Shown here: piece by piece, positions 27,901 to 39,900 of the stretch
How the letters are laid out: each line of letters opens with the position of its first letter
Numbering within the stretch: the stretch's first letter is position 1
Assembly (NCBI GenBank): GCA_013396525.1
Contig: VWYX01001144.1
Location: 179,645 to 243,644 of the forward strand
Direction: 5' to 3'
From: Chaetorhynchus papuensis
Lineage: Eukaryota > Chordata > Aves > Passeriformes > Rhipiduridae
DNA length: 64,000 nucleotides
The notes under the pieces: model-generated
Told to the model about the DNA's origin: nothing
What the model saw: only the letters and a program-made list of their open reading frames with translations
The model's database searches: none
Translations under genes and position numbers: made by a program

Positions 27901-30900
27901 CATCACCCCTGCTGGCACGGGCAGAACTGCCCTGCTTGGGGGAGAACTTGGAGTTTAAGTGAAGTGAAGCTTTCCGGGGACTCTGAGGAGCCGAGCGTCT
28001 GCTCGGGGCAGCAGCGCAGGGCGGAGGGAGCTGAGCTGCCTCTGCTGTGCTACTTCCTCATCAGCTCAAAAAAACCCTGGTGTGGGTGTGGAATTTGCAT
28101 AAATGTATAATACTGAGAAAGTGATTGACTGGCACCTTATTTTACTGAAATACCATGGAAAAAAGAAATATTTTCCTCTCAGCGCTTTGTTTCCTGTGTT
28201 CTCTCCCAAGCCAGCCTTTTATTTGGAGCAAAGCTCAACCACTTAAAATGTCTAAAGCATTTCTGACCTTTATTTAGTGGAGTAGGTAGTGAAATCTACA
28301 GAAAGCAATTCATGGTGTGACTTGTTAATTTTGATGTTAATCGCCTGAATTCACTGTGTAAACTTCATTCTGAAAATGAAATATTTGGGAATCTTGCCTG
28401 GTGAAATGCATTTGAAAGCCCAATTACTTTTCACTAAAGGAGACAAATACTGTGCCCATCACCCAGGGTCGGCCTGCAGGGTATTTTTGTTCAGGAGGGC
28501 TTTTAGGGCTGGAGCTGAAGGTCCAGTCAGGGTCTGAGGTCCCTTCCCTAAGGAAAATGTCATGAGTTTCCTGTCACTAGTTTCAGCCCAGAGCCTGCTT
28601 TTGACCTGAAAAACAAATTTCTTGTTGCACAAGTTCATCTCCTGCCCTGCCATCACCTCTGAGCTGTGCTGGGGTGAGATCTCAGGTGTGTCTCCAAGCT
28701 TCACACACGCTTCTGGCATTACAGAGGTGCTCTGCTGTCTGTTTCTCTGGGTTTTTGGTTAATAAACCCAGGTTTTTTCCTCTCTTACCTGGGGTATGCA
28801 CACCAGCAGCTTGCTCTGGTTTCCCAAAGTTAACCTGTAGCACAGAAACGTTTCCATCAGGCCAGGTCCTTTGGATGATGTGCTGCTGCAGCTTCCCAGA
28901 ATAGCACGTGTGTGTATATATATAATTCTAGCTTGGAGAAACTTCAGAGAGAAAGTTGAATTGTTTAATTGCAAATTAAGTCATAATGCTAAACTCCTTC
29001 CCTTTGGTTTCTGGCTGTGATGTGCTGTCTTTGCCTGCAGTAAATTAGCCAGAGCGTGCAGAGCAATTTAGGATTTGGTCTGGAGGCTGCAGAGGAGGAA
29101 TTTTATTGCTCCTTGATGGAGCAAGTGCATGGAAGGAGCAGGTGTGTGTATAACCATCAGCACTGAGCACTGGCTGTGTAGGGAAAAGGATTCAGATGGA
29201 GCTGGAACCACTGGCAAGTCTCAGAAATCCTGGGGTTTTCTGTTTTTCTTACTTTCCCCTTGTCAGCCCTGGGAACTGTAAACATTTAGGGCAAAGAATA
29301 CAAAAATCTCCATTATTAGTAGAATTATTAACTCGCTTTTCTGTCAAAACTATGCACAATTGAATTATTTTGATCAGCTGAAATGCTCCTCGTTCCCTCA
29401 GGGGGGAAACTCCACTGAAGTAACTGCTTTTATAGGATGATTTCATGGTGGTTTTTTATGTAGGTTGAGTTATCTTAGTTATGTCCTGCAAGGTAACCCC
29501 AGCGAGCAGTGGGTCCAAAAAAACAAAGGGTATTAAAAATGCCAGGAGATCCATGTGTTTCTTAGTGAAAGTCATGATAGGAAGTCATGAGAGAGCCTCT
29601 TTAACATTGTTGTGAGTGAAGAAGGGAGTGTCCTTTGGAAGTGGGGGAATAATGCTGGAATTCACCCAGTGGCAGGAAATCCCCTGAGTGTGGGGTTGGC
29701 ACCAGCCCCGGACAATACTGGGCTGAGCTGGGGAGGCTTGGGGTGCTGGAGAAGTGGGGTGGTGCTGTCGTCCTGACTCACTTTCTCCTGAGGATTTATC
29801 TGTAATTCCCTTTGTGTTGGAAAGGAGGGACAGGAGGGAACTGCAGTTTTCCAAGGAGAAGTGGTGCAGCGTTGATAGAAATCCAGAGCCATGGGGAGCT
29901 GTAAACTCTGTCCCACCACACTTGCACCGTGGTTGTGTTGGTCCTGTCCTGGTCCTGGGGAGCTGTGTGCTCAGAGCTTGGCCTTTGGGTGGTGTTGGGG
30001 CTGCTCTTTGCCTCTGCTGGAGCACGGGGTGGGATCAGGAGCTGCAGGCTCTGACTGGAGCTGAGGAGCTCAGCAGGGTGTGTTTGACACTGGCTCTGTG
30101 CAGGTGTCTCAGGTGGTAAAGCCAAAACCCCAAGGCAGGGCACTGTCCTTAAAAGCCCTTGGGCTGAGTCTCTGTTGATGGCCTCCTGCCTGGGCTGGAG
30201 CTGCTCTGATCCTGTTCCTGATGGAGCTGCTGCTGTCTCAGGGCAGAGGTAAATTCTTCCTCAGTGCCACCAAGAGCGTGAATTGCTTCACACAACAGCG
30301 AGAGCTGAACCCCGCTTCTAATTAGACACAACAGCTTAATTTGCTGTCAGTTCAATCCCCAGCACACTGAAAGGTGCAGGCGTGATGCAAATGCAGATTT
30401 CCCTGGTGCTGGGAAATGCTGCATTTCCACGCTGGTGCTGAGCTGCACCGTGGGCTCCCTGTGCTCCAGGCCAGCCCAGCACGGCCTGGGAAGGACGTTC
30501 CCGTCCGTCCTCCCCGTCCCAGGCCGGCCTTTGGGGACACCGTGGCCCAGTTTCCACCTGCAGTGCGAGCCCTGGGTGCTAAAACACACCCGTCCTGGAG
30601 AAACCATGAATGTTTTACGGCCTGCCAGGCAGGGCCCCGTCGGTGCTGACCTGCAGGTGGCACGCGCAGGATGCCGATCGCGCTGTGAGATGGCCTACTT
30701 TGCTGGGTTTCTTTTTTTTTTTTTTTTTTTATTCCTCTTCCCCCTCCCAGCCACATTGCAGTGAGCTGTTCCGCTGGGCACCTGCCAACATTCAGGCAGC
30801 AGTTACATAAGAAGAGCTTTTTTTCCTGGAATTTAGGCCCGCTGCTGATGTGTGACCTTCAGCAGTAATTGCCAATAAAGGCGGTGGGGATGTTTACAGG

Positions 30901-33900
30901 CACCGGCGCTGGCCCGCAGCCTGTGCCGGTAGCGCCGAGCCCGGGGCTGCTGCTGCTGCTGCTGCTTCCCGAGCCTGATCCCACACCCCTGCAGCTCTAC
31001 CTCACTCCAGGGTGAAACGGGGCTGCTGCTGCTTCTCCAGCCCAATCCCACACCACTGTAGCTCTGCCTCACTGTCCAGGGTGAAACGGGGCTGCTCTGC
31101 TACTTCCCCAGCCCAGTCCCACACCACTGCAGCTCTGCTTAATTTTCCAGGGTGAAACAGGGCTGCTCTGCTTCCCCAGCCTGATCCCACACCCCTGCAG
31201 CTCTGCCTCACTGTCCAGGGTGAAACGGGGCTGCTGCTGCTCCCTGAGCCTGATCCCACACCCCTGCAGCTCTGCCTCACTGTCCAGGGTGAAATGGGGC
31301 TGCTCTGCTTCCCCAGCCCAATCCCACACCTCTGCAGCTCTGCCTCACTGTCCAGGGTGAAACGGGGCTGCTGCTGCTCCCTGAGCCTGATCCCACACCC
31401 CTGCAGCTCTGCTTAATTTTCTGGGGTGAAACGGGGCTGCTCTGCTTCCCAAGCCCCATCCCACACCCCTGCAGCTCTGCCTCACTGTCCAGGGTGAAAC
31501 GGGGCTGCTCTGCTGCTTCCCCAGCCCAATCCCACACCCCTGCAGCTCTGCCTCACTGTCCAGGGCGAAACGGGGCTGCTCTGCTTCCCGAGCCTGATCC
31601 CACACCCCTGCAGCTCTGCTTAATTTTCCAGGATGAAATGGGGCTGCTCTGCTGCTTCCCCAGCCCAATCCCACACCCCTGCAGCTCTGCCTCACTGTCC
31701 AGGGTGAAACGGGGCTGCTGCTGCTTCCCCAGCCCAATCCCACANCAACATTCAGGCAGCAGTTACATAAGAAGAGCTTTTTTTCCTGGAATTTAGGCCC
31801 GCTGCTGATGTGTGACCTTCAGCAGTAATTGCCAATAAAGGCGGTGGGGATGTTTACAGGCACCGGCGCTGGCCCGCAGCCTGTGCCGGTAGCGCCGAGC
31901 CCGGGGCTGCTGCTGCTGCTGCTGCTTCCCGAGCCTGATCCCACACCCCTGCAGCTCTGCCTCACTGTCCAGGGTGAAATGGGGCTGCTCTGCTTCCCCA
32001 GCCCCATCCCACACCCCTGCAGCTCTGCCTTACTCCAGGCTGAAATGGGGCTGCTCTGCTTCCCCAGCCCTATCCCACACCCCTGCAGCTCTGCCTCACT
32101 GTCCAGGGTGAAACGGGGTTGCTCTGCTACTTCCCCAGCCCAATCCCACACCACTGCAGCTCTGCTTAATTTTCCAGGGTGAAACAGGGCTGCTCTGCTT
32201 CCTGAGCCTGATCCCACACCCCTGCAGCTCTGCCTCACTGTCCAGGGTGAAACGGGGCTGCTGCTGCTCCCCGAGCCTGATCCCACACCCCTGCAGCTCT
32301 GCTTAATTTTCCAGGGTGAAACGGGGCTGTTCTGCTTCCCCAGCCCAATCCCACACCCCTGCAGCTCTGCCTCACTGTCCAGGGTGAAACGGGGCTGCTC
32401 TGCTGCTTCCCCAGCCCAATCCCACACCACTATAGCTCTGCCTCACTGTCCAGGGTGAAACGGGGCTGCTGCTGCTCCCCGAGCCTGATCCCACACCCCT
32501 GCAGCTCTGCTTAATTTTCCAGGATGAAATGGGGCTGCTCTGCTGCTTCCCCACAACCCTCAGGGCTGGGGTAGGGGCCAGCAACCAGCCAAGCAAATCC
32601 AGCAGAACTCTGTAAGCACCCCGAATTCCACTTGTAGTTACTGAGTTATTTTTTAGGATTGTGCTGGGGTTTTATCTGTTTTTTCAGTAGTGGCACTTCT
32701 TTATGCAGCTGATACACCTACGGGCAGCTCTGTCCAGTAAAATACACTTGCAGACCCACTCAGTAGAGTTTTTAGGTTTGGGTTTTTTTCACCTCTTTCC
32801 TTTGGTCTTGAGGTTTCATGTGGGTGAAAAGGGAACTGAAGATCGTGGTTCAACAGGGTTGCCTGAATTAACCTTCTCACTGCTCTTTATCTATGATAAA
32901 CTAAAATTCCAGTGGCTACGGTGCAAAATATGTGCTGTTTTATGCATTTTTGATTGGAGTTAGGAAATGTATTAACCTCTTCAGAGCTGGAAAGCTGCAC
33001 TTGGGAATTATTTTCCTTGCAGGGAGCTTACTCCACAGTCATTTCTCTTGTGTATTTTGCACTTAGACAGTGCTTCACTTGTTATATCTCGAGCAGAGGA
33101 AATGCAGGCACTCATAAATTTTTGTGGGCTGCCTTATATTTTTTTTTCCCCTTGAGAAATCCTGCAATCTTTGGTCTGGGCTTTTTTTTTTTTTTTTTTT
33201 TTAACATGGACTGGAATTGGTGAGCTCTTTGGAAGAGGAGACTGGAACATTTCTTATAGTTACTTGTCACCGAAAAAATGATAGTTATACCGTCTTCCTG
33301 GTTAATTAAAACGGCTGCTGTAAGATGTGCTGTGAAGGGAGCTCTTGCTGTATTCAGTTACTGCAGAGGTCCTGCAAGATCGAGGATTTAAAGAGGAGGA
33401 AGTGGTTGCACTCCCACTGTAGGGCAGAGACTGAGGTCTCCAGCTCCTGGAAAATCCCAGCCCAAGTTAAAATATGCTTTCTCCGCTGAAAACTCTGGAA
33501 AAGGAGGGAAGGCATTCCCGTAGGCAGATCCTGGTGACCTTTGAGTGCAGGCCCTGGCAGCCCCTGTGCCAGATTTGCCACCTCCTCGACCGGCAGTGCA
33601 CAAAGTCTCTGCACATTCCCTGAGGTGAGGGAGGATGTTCAGCTGTGTCCCAGCCCTGGCTGTGTGGTGAGGCCAAGCCTGGGGGAGCTGGGGGGCTGCC
33701 CCTGCCCCCAGAACCCCACATGCCTTCTGGGGGACCTGTGCCAGGACAAGGTGCTGCCCCACATCTCCTTCTGCTGCCCGATTTAGGCAGGGCTGAGATG
33801 CTCCATCCCTGAAAATGCGACGTCTGTACAGGGGGAAATGTAACGTGGGGAGTTTGACAGAGCAGTTCAGTGCTCCTGGGTCCCAGTTATTCCCCTCTGC

Positions 33901-36900
33901 CCTGAAACTTCTCCATAACAAGTCAAATGCTTGTTTGACAAACACCTACAGATCATCTGCAGGGGCTAGAAATTGCCTATCCAAATTTCTCCTCAGCTCC
34001 TCAAGGTAACAGTGTTGGCTTTACAAAGGGGACTTGGCAAGGAAGCTACACAGAGTTTTGTGGTATTTTTAAAGGGCTGTGAAGGACAGCAACATAATTT
34101 GTGCTCTTGTGTGTTGCCATGAGTCAGACAAGGTGATGCTTCTGCTGTGTGCCTTTCAAGGAAGAGCTGATGGTATTTCAGAGGGAAGAGCAGAGAAGTT
34201 CAGAGAAGGGAGGAAAAAGTGGAAAGGGACTTGCAGGACTCAATCTGAATGGCCATTCCCACCGGAATTCCAGCTGAGACTGGAGATGGCAGTGCAGGAG
34301 CCGAGGCAGAGGCTTCAGAATAACATTTAGCTGACATCTTCACTCTAGTTCCTCGCATCTGGATGTACAACCTGGCTATCAAAAGCTTAATGTGCTATTT
34401 GGCTGACTCTGTAGTTGTGTTTTTCCCTTTTTATTTCCTCCTCTCTGCCAAATGTCTCCCCCTGCCACCCCAGTAATGAGATGCCATATGCATGGAGTTG
34501 GGTCAGTTCCTGAATTCACAGATTTCGGGGCCAGAAGGGACCTCTCAGTGATTGAACCCGACTTCCTGCACGGCCCAGGGCATCCCCCTCCTCACCACTG
34601 TGTATCCATGGAGCCAAATCCACGGAGTTTGGCTCAGCTTCCTCAAAGTGCTCAGTGCTGAGTGAGGAGCTCCCAGGACAGGTGTCAGTTTACTCTTGCA
34701 CCAGCTGGTCGCCTTCCTGTCCCGTTGAGAGGGGTGTTTGGAGAAAGACCTGACGGAGCTGTGTGGAAGTTTGGAAAGTGTCATCAGTTCAGCAGCCTGA
34801 GCTTTGTTATCTCTCAGTCCTTCGAACTCCGTGGCGGCCTGAAGTGTAGGAGATTTGTGCCTGGAATTGTGCTGGTTTGTCCATTATTTTGTCAAAATTC
34901 CAAAGCCTGGTGAGGCTAAGGAGAAAAAGACCAGGTTTTTGAATGTGTTTGTGTGCTCTCACACAAACGTGGGGGGTTTCTGATAAGATTTCCCTCTCAT
35001 TTTTTTACAGAGTGTGATGCTTTCCAGCCTGTTCTGCTCAGGCCGCTCTCTGGAGCAGCCCCAGTCTGTGAACTGGAATCTCCACCAGCCTTTTAAATGC
35101 TTTTCAAGCCTTTTCAGTGCTCAGTGGTCTGGGTGTTCACTGCATAACTGAGTTTAAAAATAAATGGAGAATGGCAATTCTAATGCTTCAGACCTGGATG
35201 AAAATCTTTCTGCTTTTCCACTCCATCACAGTAGCAGTTTGAATTTCTGTGAAGGAAGGATTAGATAAGCTTCATCCCGGTTGTTGTTTTGAAAGAAAAT
35301 GAGAATTCACCAAAGAAACTTTGGTGAATTCCTCCAAACTGTAAAGGAAAAGGATGGAAAGCTCATCTGTATCTCAGAAACTGAGATGTGGTGAATTGAC
35401 CCTGGAGCTGTCACGTGCTCTGGTGGTTCCTGAGGGGGATACATCCACTCTTGACTCAGACAGTCCGTGCTGGGAAGCACACGTGGCCTGTGCTGGGGAA
35501 AGGGATGCTGGAAGCATTCCGGTCACCAGAGGGTCAGAGATTGTACATCTCCAGTCACGGCTCACGAGGAGTGCTTTATTGGCCAGCCCAGGGGGAGTGG
35601 AAACTTCAAAGGAAGAGGGAGTTTTGCACAGCGAGTTGAAAGGACCTTTCTTTCCCTGCTGCTTGTGAAAGGCACAGATGTTGGACTCTGACCCGGCCAC
35701 CCACTGGGTTCCAGTTTAAAAGCTGTCCACTGTGTCCTGCTGCTCACCTGGCTGTGTTTTGTATTCCACAAACTTGCCCCTGCCCCCCCAAACCATCACT
35801 TTATTTCAGCTGGAGAGCTGAAATATATGGAGGCACAAGAAATCTTGGAAAATTACTACTTTGGGCTGCTCTCCCACCCTGATCAATCCTTGTAAAGCAT
35901 AAGGTCATACTTTGCTGTTGCAGCCCACAGGAGAGTGCAGAGTGTAGCACAGCAACAATAGCTCAAGGATTCTTTGCTATTTGAACCCATTTTGACTCAA
36001 AGAATAACAGTTTCAGGATTTGGAGTTTATATTCTTACTGGAAGATTGCTGAGGGCTGTGCTGCTGTGGATGATCCCCGTGGGCACTGCCCAGGGCAGTG
36101 GTTTTGCTCCCAGGTCAGCGTGTGGGGCTGGCTCTGGTGTGCTGTCTGTGCCACAGAGGGAAGGCACAGGGATTTGTGAGCTGGAATATGGAATTTTAGC
36201 TTGGGAAAGAGCAAGCTGATTTTGTGCTGGTGCTTCATCTGTGCTGCTTTTCAACCCCAACATGTAAACGTATGTTTGGTTGAAATGGGGTCAAGCTATC
36301 AGCCCAGGAATCCCAGAATGGTTTTGGTTGGGAGGGACCTTAAAGCTCAGCCTGTTCCACCCCCTACCCCGGGCAAGGACACCTTCCACTAGCCCAGGTT
36401 GCTCAGAGCTCCATCCAGCATGGCCTTGAGCACTTAAAGGGGTGGAAAATCATCCAGTTTCTCTGGGAAACCTGTACCAGTGCCCAGAAGGAAACTTTTG
36501 TTTGGAATCCCGAGTCCAGCAGCCATGTCCACTTGACCTGTCGGCTTCAGTCTCCCATCCCCTGGAGGAAGGGACCTCATTTCCCCTGCAGGGGAACAGG
36601 CCTGGTTTCCTTGCTGCTGTTGGCTCCTGGAGAAGGCAGGGATGTTTCCTGTGCCCCAGGCAGGGTGTGCAGGCAGGACAATGTGCCCAGGCTCCCCGTG
36701 ACCTGCCACGGGTGCAGCCTGGGGGCAGCAGGCAGGGCAGGGCAGGGACGGGGTGTTCCTCTGCAGGAACGAGCTGCTTCCTGCTCACTTGTGCTCCTCT
36801 GGATTAAATCCTCCCGCCTTCCATTTGGCCACAGAAGGGGTTTGCATGCTTGAGACGTGTCCAGGAGCAGTGACAATGCAAGGAAGCGGCCACCAAAGGC

Positions 36901-39900
36901 CGTGGGAGCTGGCCAGGAGCAAAGTCCCTTAGGAGGAGAATGGAGAAGGGTTTTTCCTGGCCAAGGAGCCCCTGCTAGTGGAGTGCTCCTGGGGCTCCTT
37001 CCTGGGAAGTGGAGTCTCATTATTCCTGCTCCTGGGTCTGTGGCCTCCCTCTCCCTTTGCTGGGCATTCCCCAGGCTGCAGCAGGTCCTGGGTTGCTCTC
37101 CCAGCCTGTGCTCTGTTGGTCTGTCCGTCCCTGTGGCCTCTGGGCAGACGTGGCTGTGAGTGCCTGGCTCAGTTTGGGGTTACAGGATTGTGGATGTGTT
37201 ATTTCCTGCTGTCTGCTCCTGGGAAGTTACAGCAATTTCCCCGCAATTAAACCAGCAGTTGAGTTTGAATGTTCAGCTCTCTGTTGTGTGTCTGTGCTCA
37301 GCTAGATAAAAGTTACTTGTCTTCATCTGTTTCAGTTGAAGATCAGCATTTTAAATTTGAAAAGCTGTCACCATTCAGGCCCTTCCTTCATTGCTCCTGT
37401 TTGGTGCTGCACCGTGTATCTTTCATCTTGAGAAAAGTATGTTTATAGATGAGAATCCACGGAATACATTTTTTTAAACTGGAATTATAAGGCTGCTGCC
37501 TTTGTGATACGCAGCCCTGGCTTCCTCCTCTTCCTCCTGCCCACTGGGATGGATGTGCAGCATTCCAGTCATGGATCCTGGGGGGTGTGGTCCCCAAAAG
37601 TGCTCTGGGCACCTGCAGCTGCATTTCTTTGCTTGTGCCTCTGAGTCCATGCAAAGCAGTTTGGGATGTTCAAAGGATACCTGCGAAATTTCCCAAATGT
37701 GGCCCTTTCAGGAGCAGGGTGGGAGGGTGTAAACAGTAATTACAGCTATAATTCACTTGTGATGATTCAGCTGAAGTCAAGTGCTTTGCCAGCTCCCTTC
37801 CCCTCACTGTTGACCACTGGATTGCTGTTGGGATGAAAGATTCTGGGGGAATGACTAATTTTTCTGCATTTTACTTTCAACTAGCTGCCGCAAGCTCCAG
37901 AAACGGAGAGCCCTGTAGAGGTGTGTCAGCCACCTATATTTGTACAGCACACAAATATTGGTGTCTCAGTAGTCCTAGTGGAGTGTCTTGTTGGTAAAAA
38001 CCCCTGTGAAATGTGTGTTCCTGCGTGGTGTTGGACAGTGGGAATGAGCAGATTTGTTGAAATGCCTTAGTCCAATACAGCATCAGTGTGGTAGTCTGAA
38101 AATATTTAAAAAAGAGAAGTTAACTAATCCTAAGTCTGTTCCTTTCAGCCATTTCCCTTATGTTTTAGGGGTGGCACTGGGAAAGGTCTCCTCTCAAGTT
38201 TTCCTCCCCTGGCAAAATGAGACTTCATTTTGGCTCCCAATGCAGAATTTGGTTTTCCCTTTGCCTCACATACTTAAATACTTAAAGGAAAGGGAGGTGT
38301 CAGAAGTTGGTGATGGAAGCTTCATAACTCCAGAGCGACTGGTGTCCCATTTAAAATGCCCCAGCGGATGATGTCAGGGTCACTGCATGTTGTCAAGATC
38401 ACTGGTTCTAGGGGAATTGGATATGTGGGAACATGTCCTTTATGTGCATAAAGCAGATTATTTGCCAAAAAGAAGGCAGGAAAATTTATCAAATCTTAAA
38501 TTCCTTTGAAATTCCTGGGACATCCAGACATGGCATTGGTCGATTGTACAACTGGGTGCCAAATCAGTGCAAATCTGAGTGAAACCACATGGAAGTCTAA
38601 ATCTGGGAGAGCACTGATTCTCTGAGCTGTGAAGGTTATAAATGTGAAACCATGTAGAAAAAGAAATGTTTGTGGTGGTTTAGACCTTTGTATTTGTAAT
38701 TTTTGTGGAATAGTGTTTAAATGTAACCCGAAACTCTTGAGTGGTCATCAAATGGATTTGAGATGTTTGGGAGAGGGCTCCTTGTTTCTGATGGGTGCCT
38801 GTATGGAACAGTTACTCTACACCTTTTCAGATGCTCTAAAGCAGCAAAACTTCAACGTGCCTCAGCTTTGCAAAGTGGGAGTTGCATTCCTGAAAATCAG
38901 TGTGTGAAATGGGAGAGATTTGAATTGGAAGCATGCACGTGCCAAGGGGCTCTGTTCAGTGGCTCCCCACTGACCTCCCTGAGTTGGAAGGGAGCCCCCC
39001 AGGCTGTTCCAGAGGCCCTCCCCAGTCTCAAATGAGTTTCAGTGACCACGGTGGGATGTGTTGGGAGTCCCCCACCCCCAGAGTGTGTGTCCAGTGGGCT
39101 GGGGGGGTGTTCCTGTGTGTCTGTGCATGGGCATGCGTGGGCTGAGCTCCCCGAAAGCCGTGTGTGTCCCTGGGAGCTGTGACACCAGGCAGAGGTCGTG
39201 GTTCCTCAGAACCTGGGGCTGCTGGCACACCTGCATGCCAGGGGGGAATGTGAGGGAGGCAGAGCAGAGGGGTCAGGGCTGGCAGAGGGCAGGTGTCCCG
39301 TTTCGATGGCTTGTCAGTCCATCTCCCTCATCTCCCCCTGTTGCACCCACTGTGACTTCCCCAGTATTCCCCCAGTGCCAAGATGTTGGTGTCTCTTGAG
39401 TGTTGTTCTGCTTTAAAATGAACTTTCTGCACGCACAGCAGGAGCTTGATCAAACTCTACCACAGAGGCAACTGGAGGACCATAGAAGGGTATGTACAGC
39501 AGTCAAGCACATTCAGAACTAATCTCTGCCTTTCCCTTTTAAACAGTGAAGCCTAAGTCATGTAAGGAGCTTGTGGGGTTGAATGCTGGCTGTTGGGCTC
39601 TTGGGAAATCTCAGAAATGAGCCATGTTTACAGAGTGAGGTGCTGCAGCCCTTCTCTGGGGTTACATGGAAGGGACGAGTGCTTGGCTGCTCCGAATTGA
39701 ACTCGGGCCCTGGTGTGCTCCATTCACACTGTCAAAACCCTCCCCTTGGGTGGGGACACTCACTTGTGGAGTGCCATTAATCAGTGCTGGTGGAGCTGGC
39801 TCCTCTGGAACACCACCCCTTTGTGCCCAGCCAAGCTGCACAGTCAGCATCGCTGCTCCCTTTCTCTGTTTCTTCTGCTCTTCCAGCTGGGAACACAACA

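Larger units (their letters stand above)
27237..37884 (+). other. ITPR1: ITPR1 10.6-kb intron inside SIIA
   Basis: It separates the two halves of SIIA. It contains the 69-bp minisatellite (30968-32552) with a probable assembly duplication, an old CR1 remnant (34513-34590), a CR1 copy (36306-36485) and T runs (30712-30730, 33183-33202). The remaining stretches 27240-30700 and 32600-37880 show no recognised gene. Confidence 0.85.

Noticed and set aside
31002..32596. Minus-strand frames with repeated [12 protein letters not shown] segments
   Set aside because: Same cause: translation of the 69-bp minisatellite, spread over several frames and crossing an assembly join.
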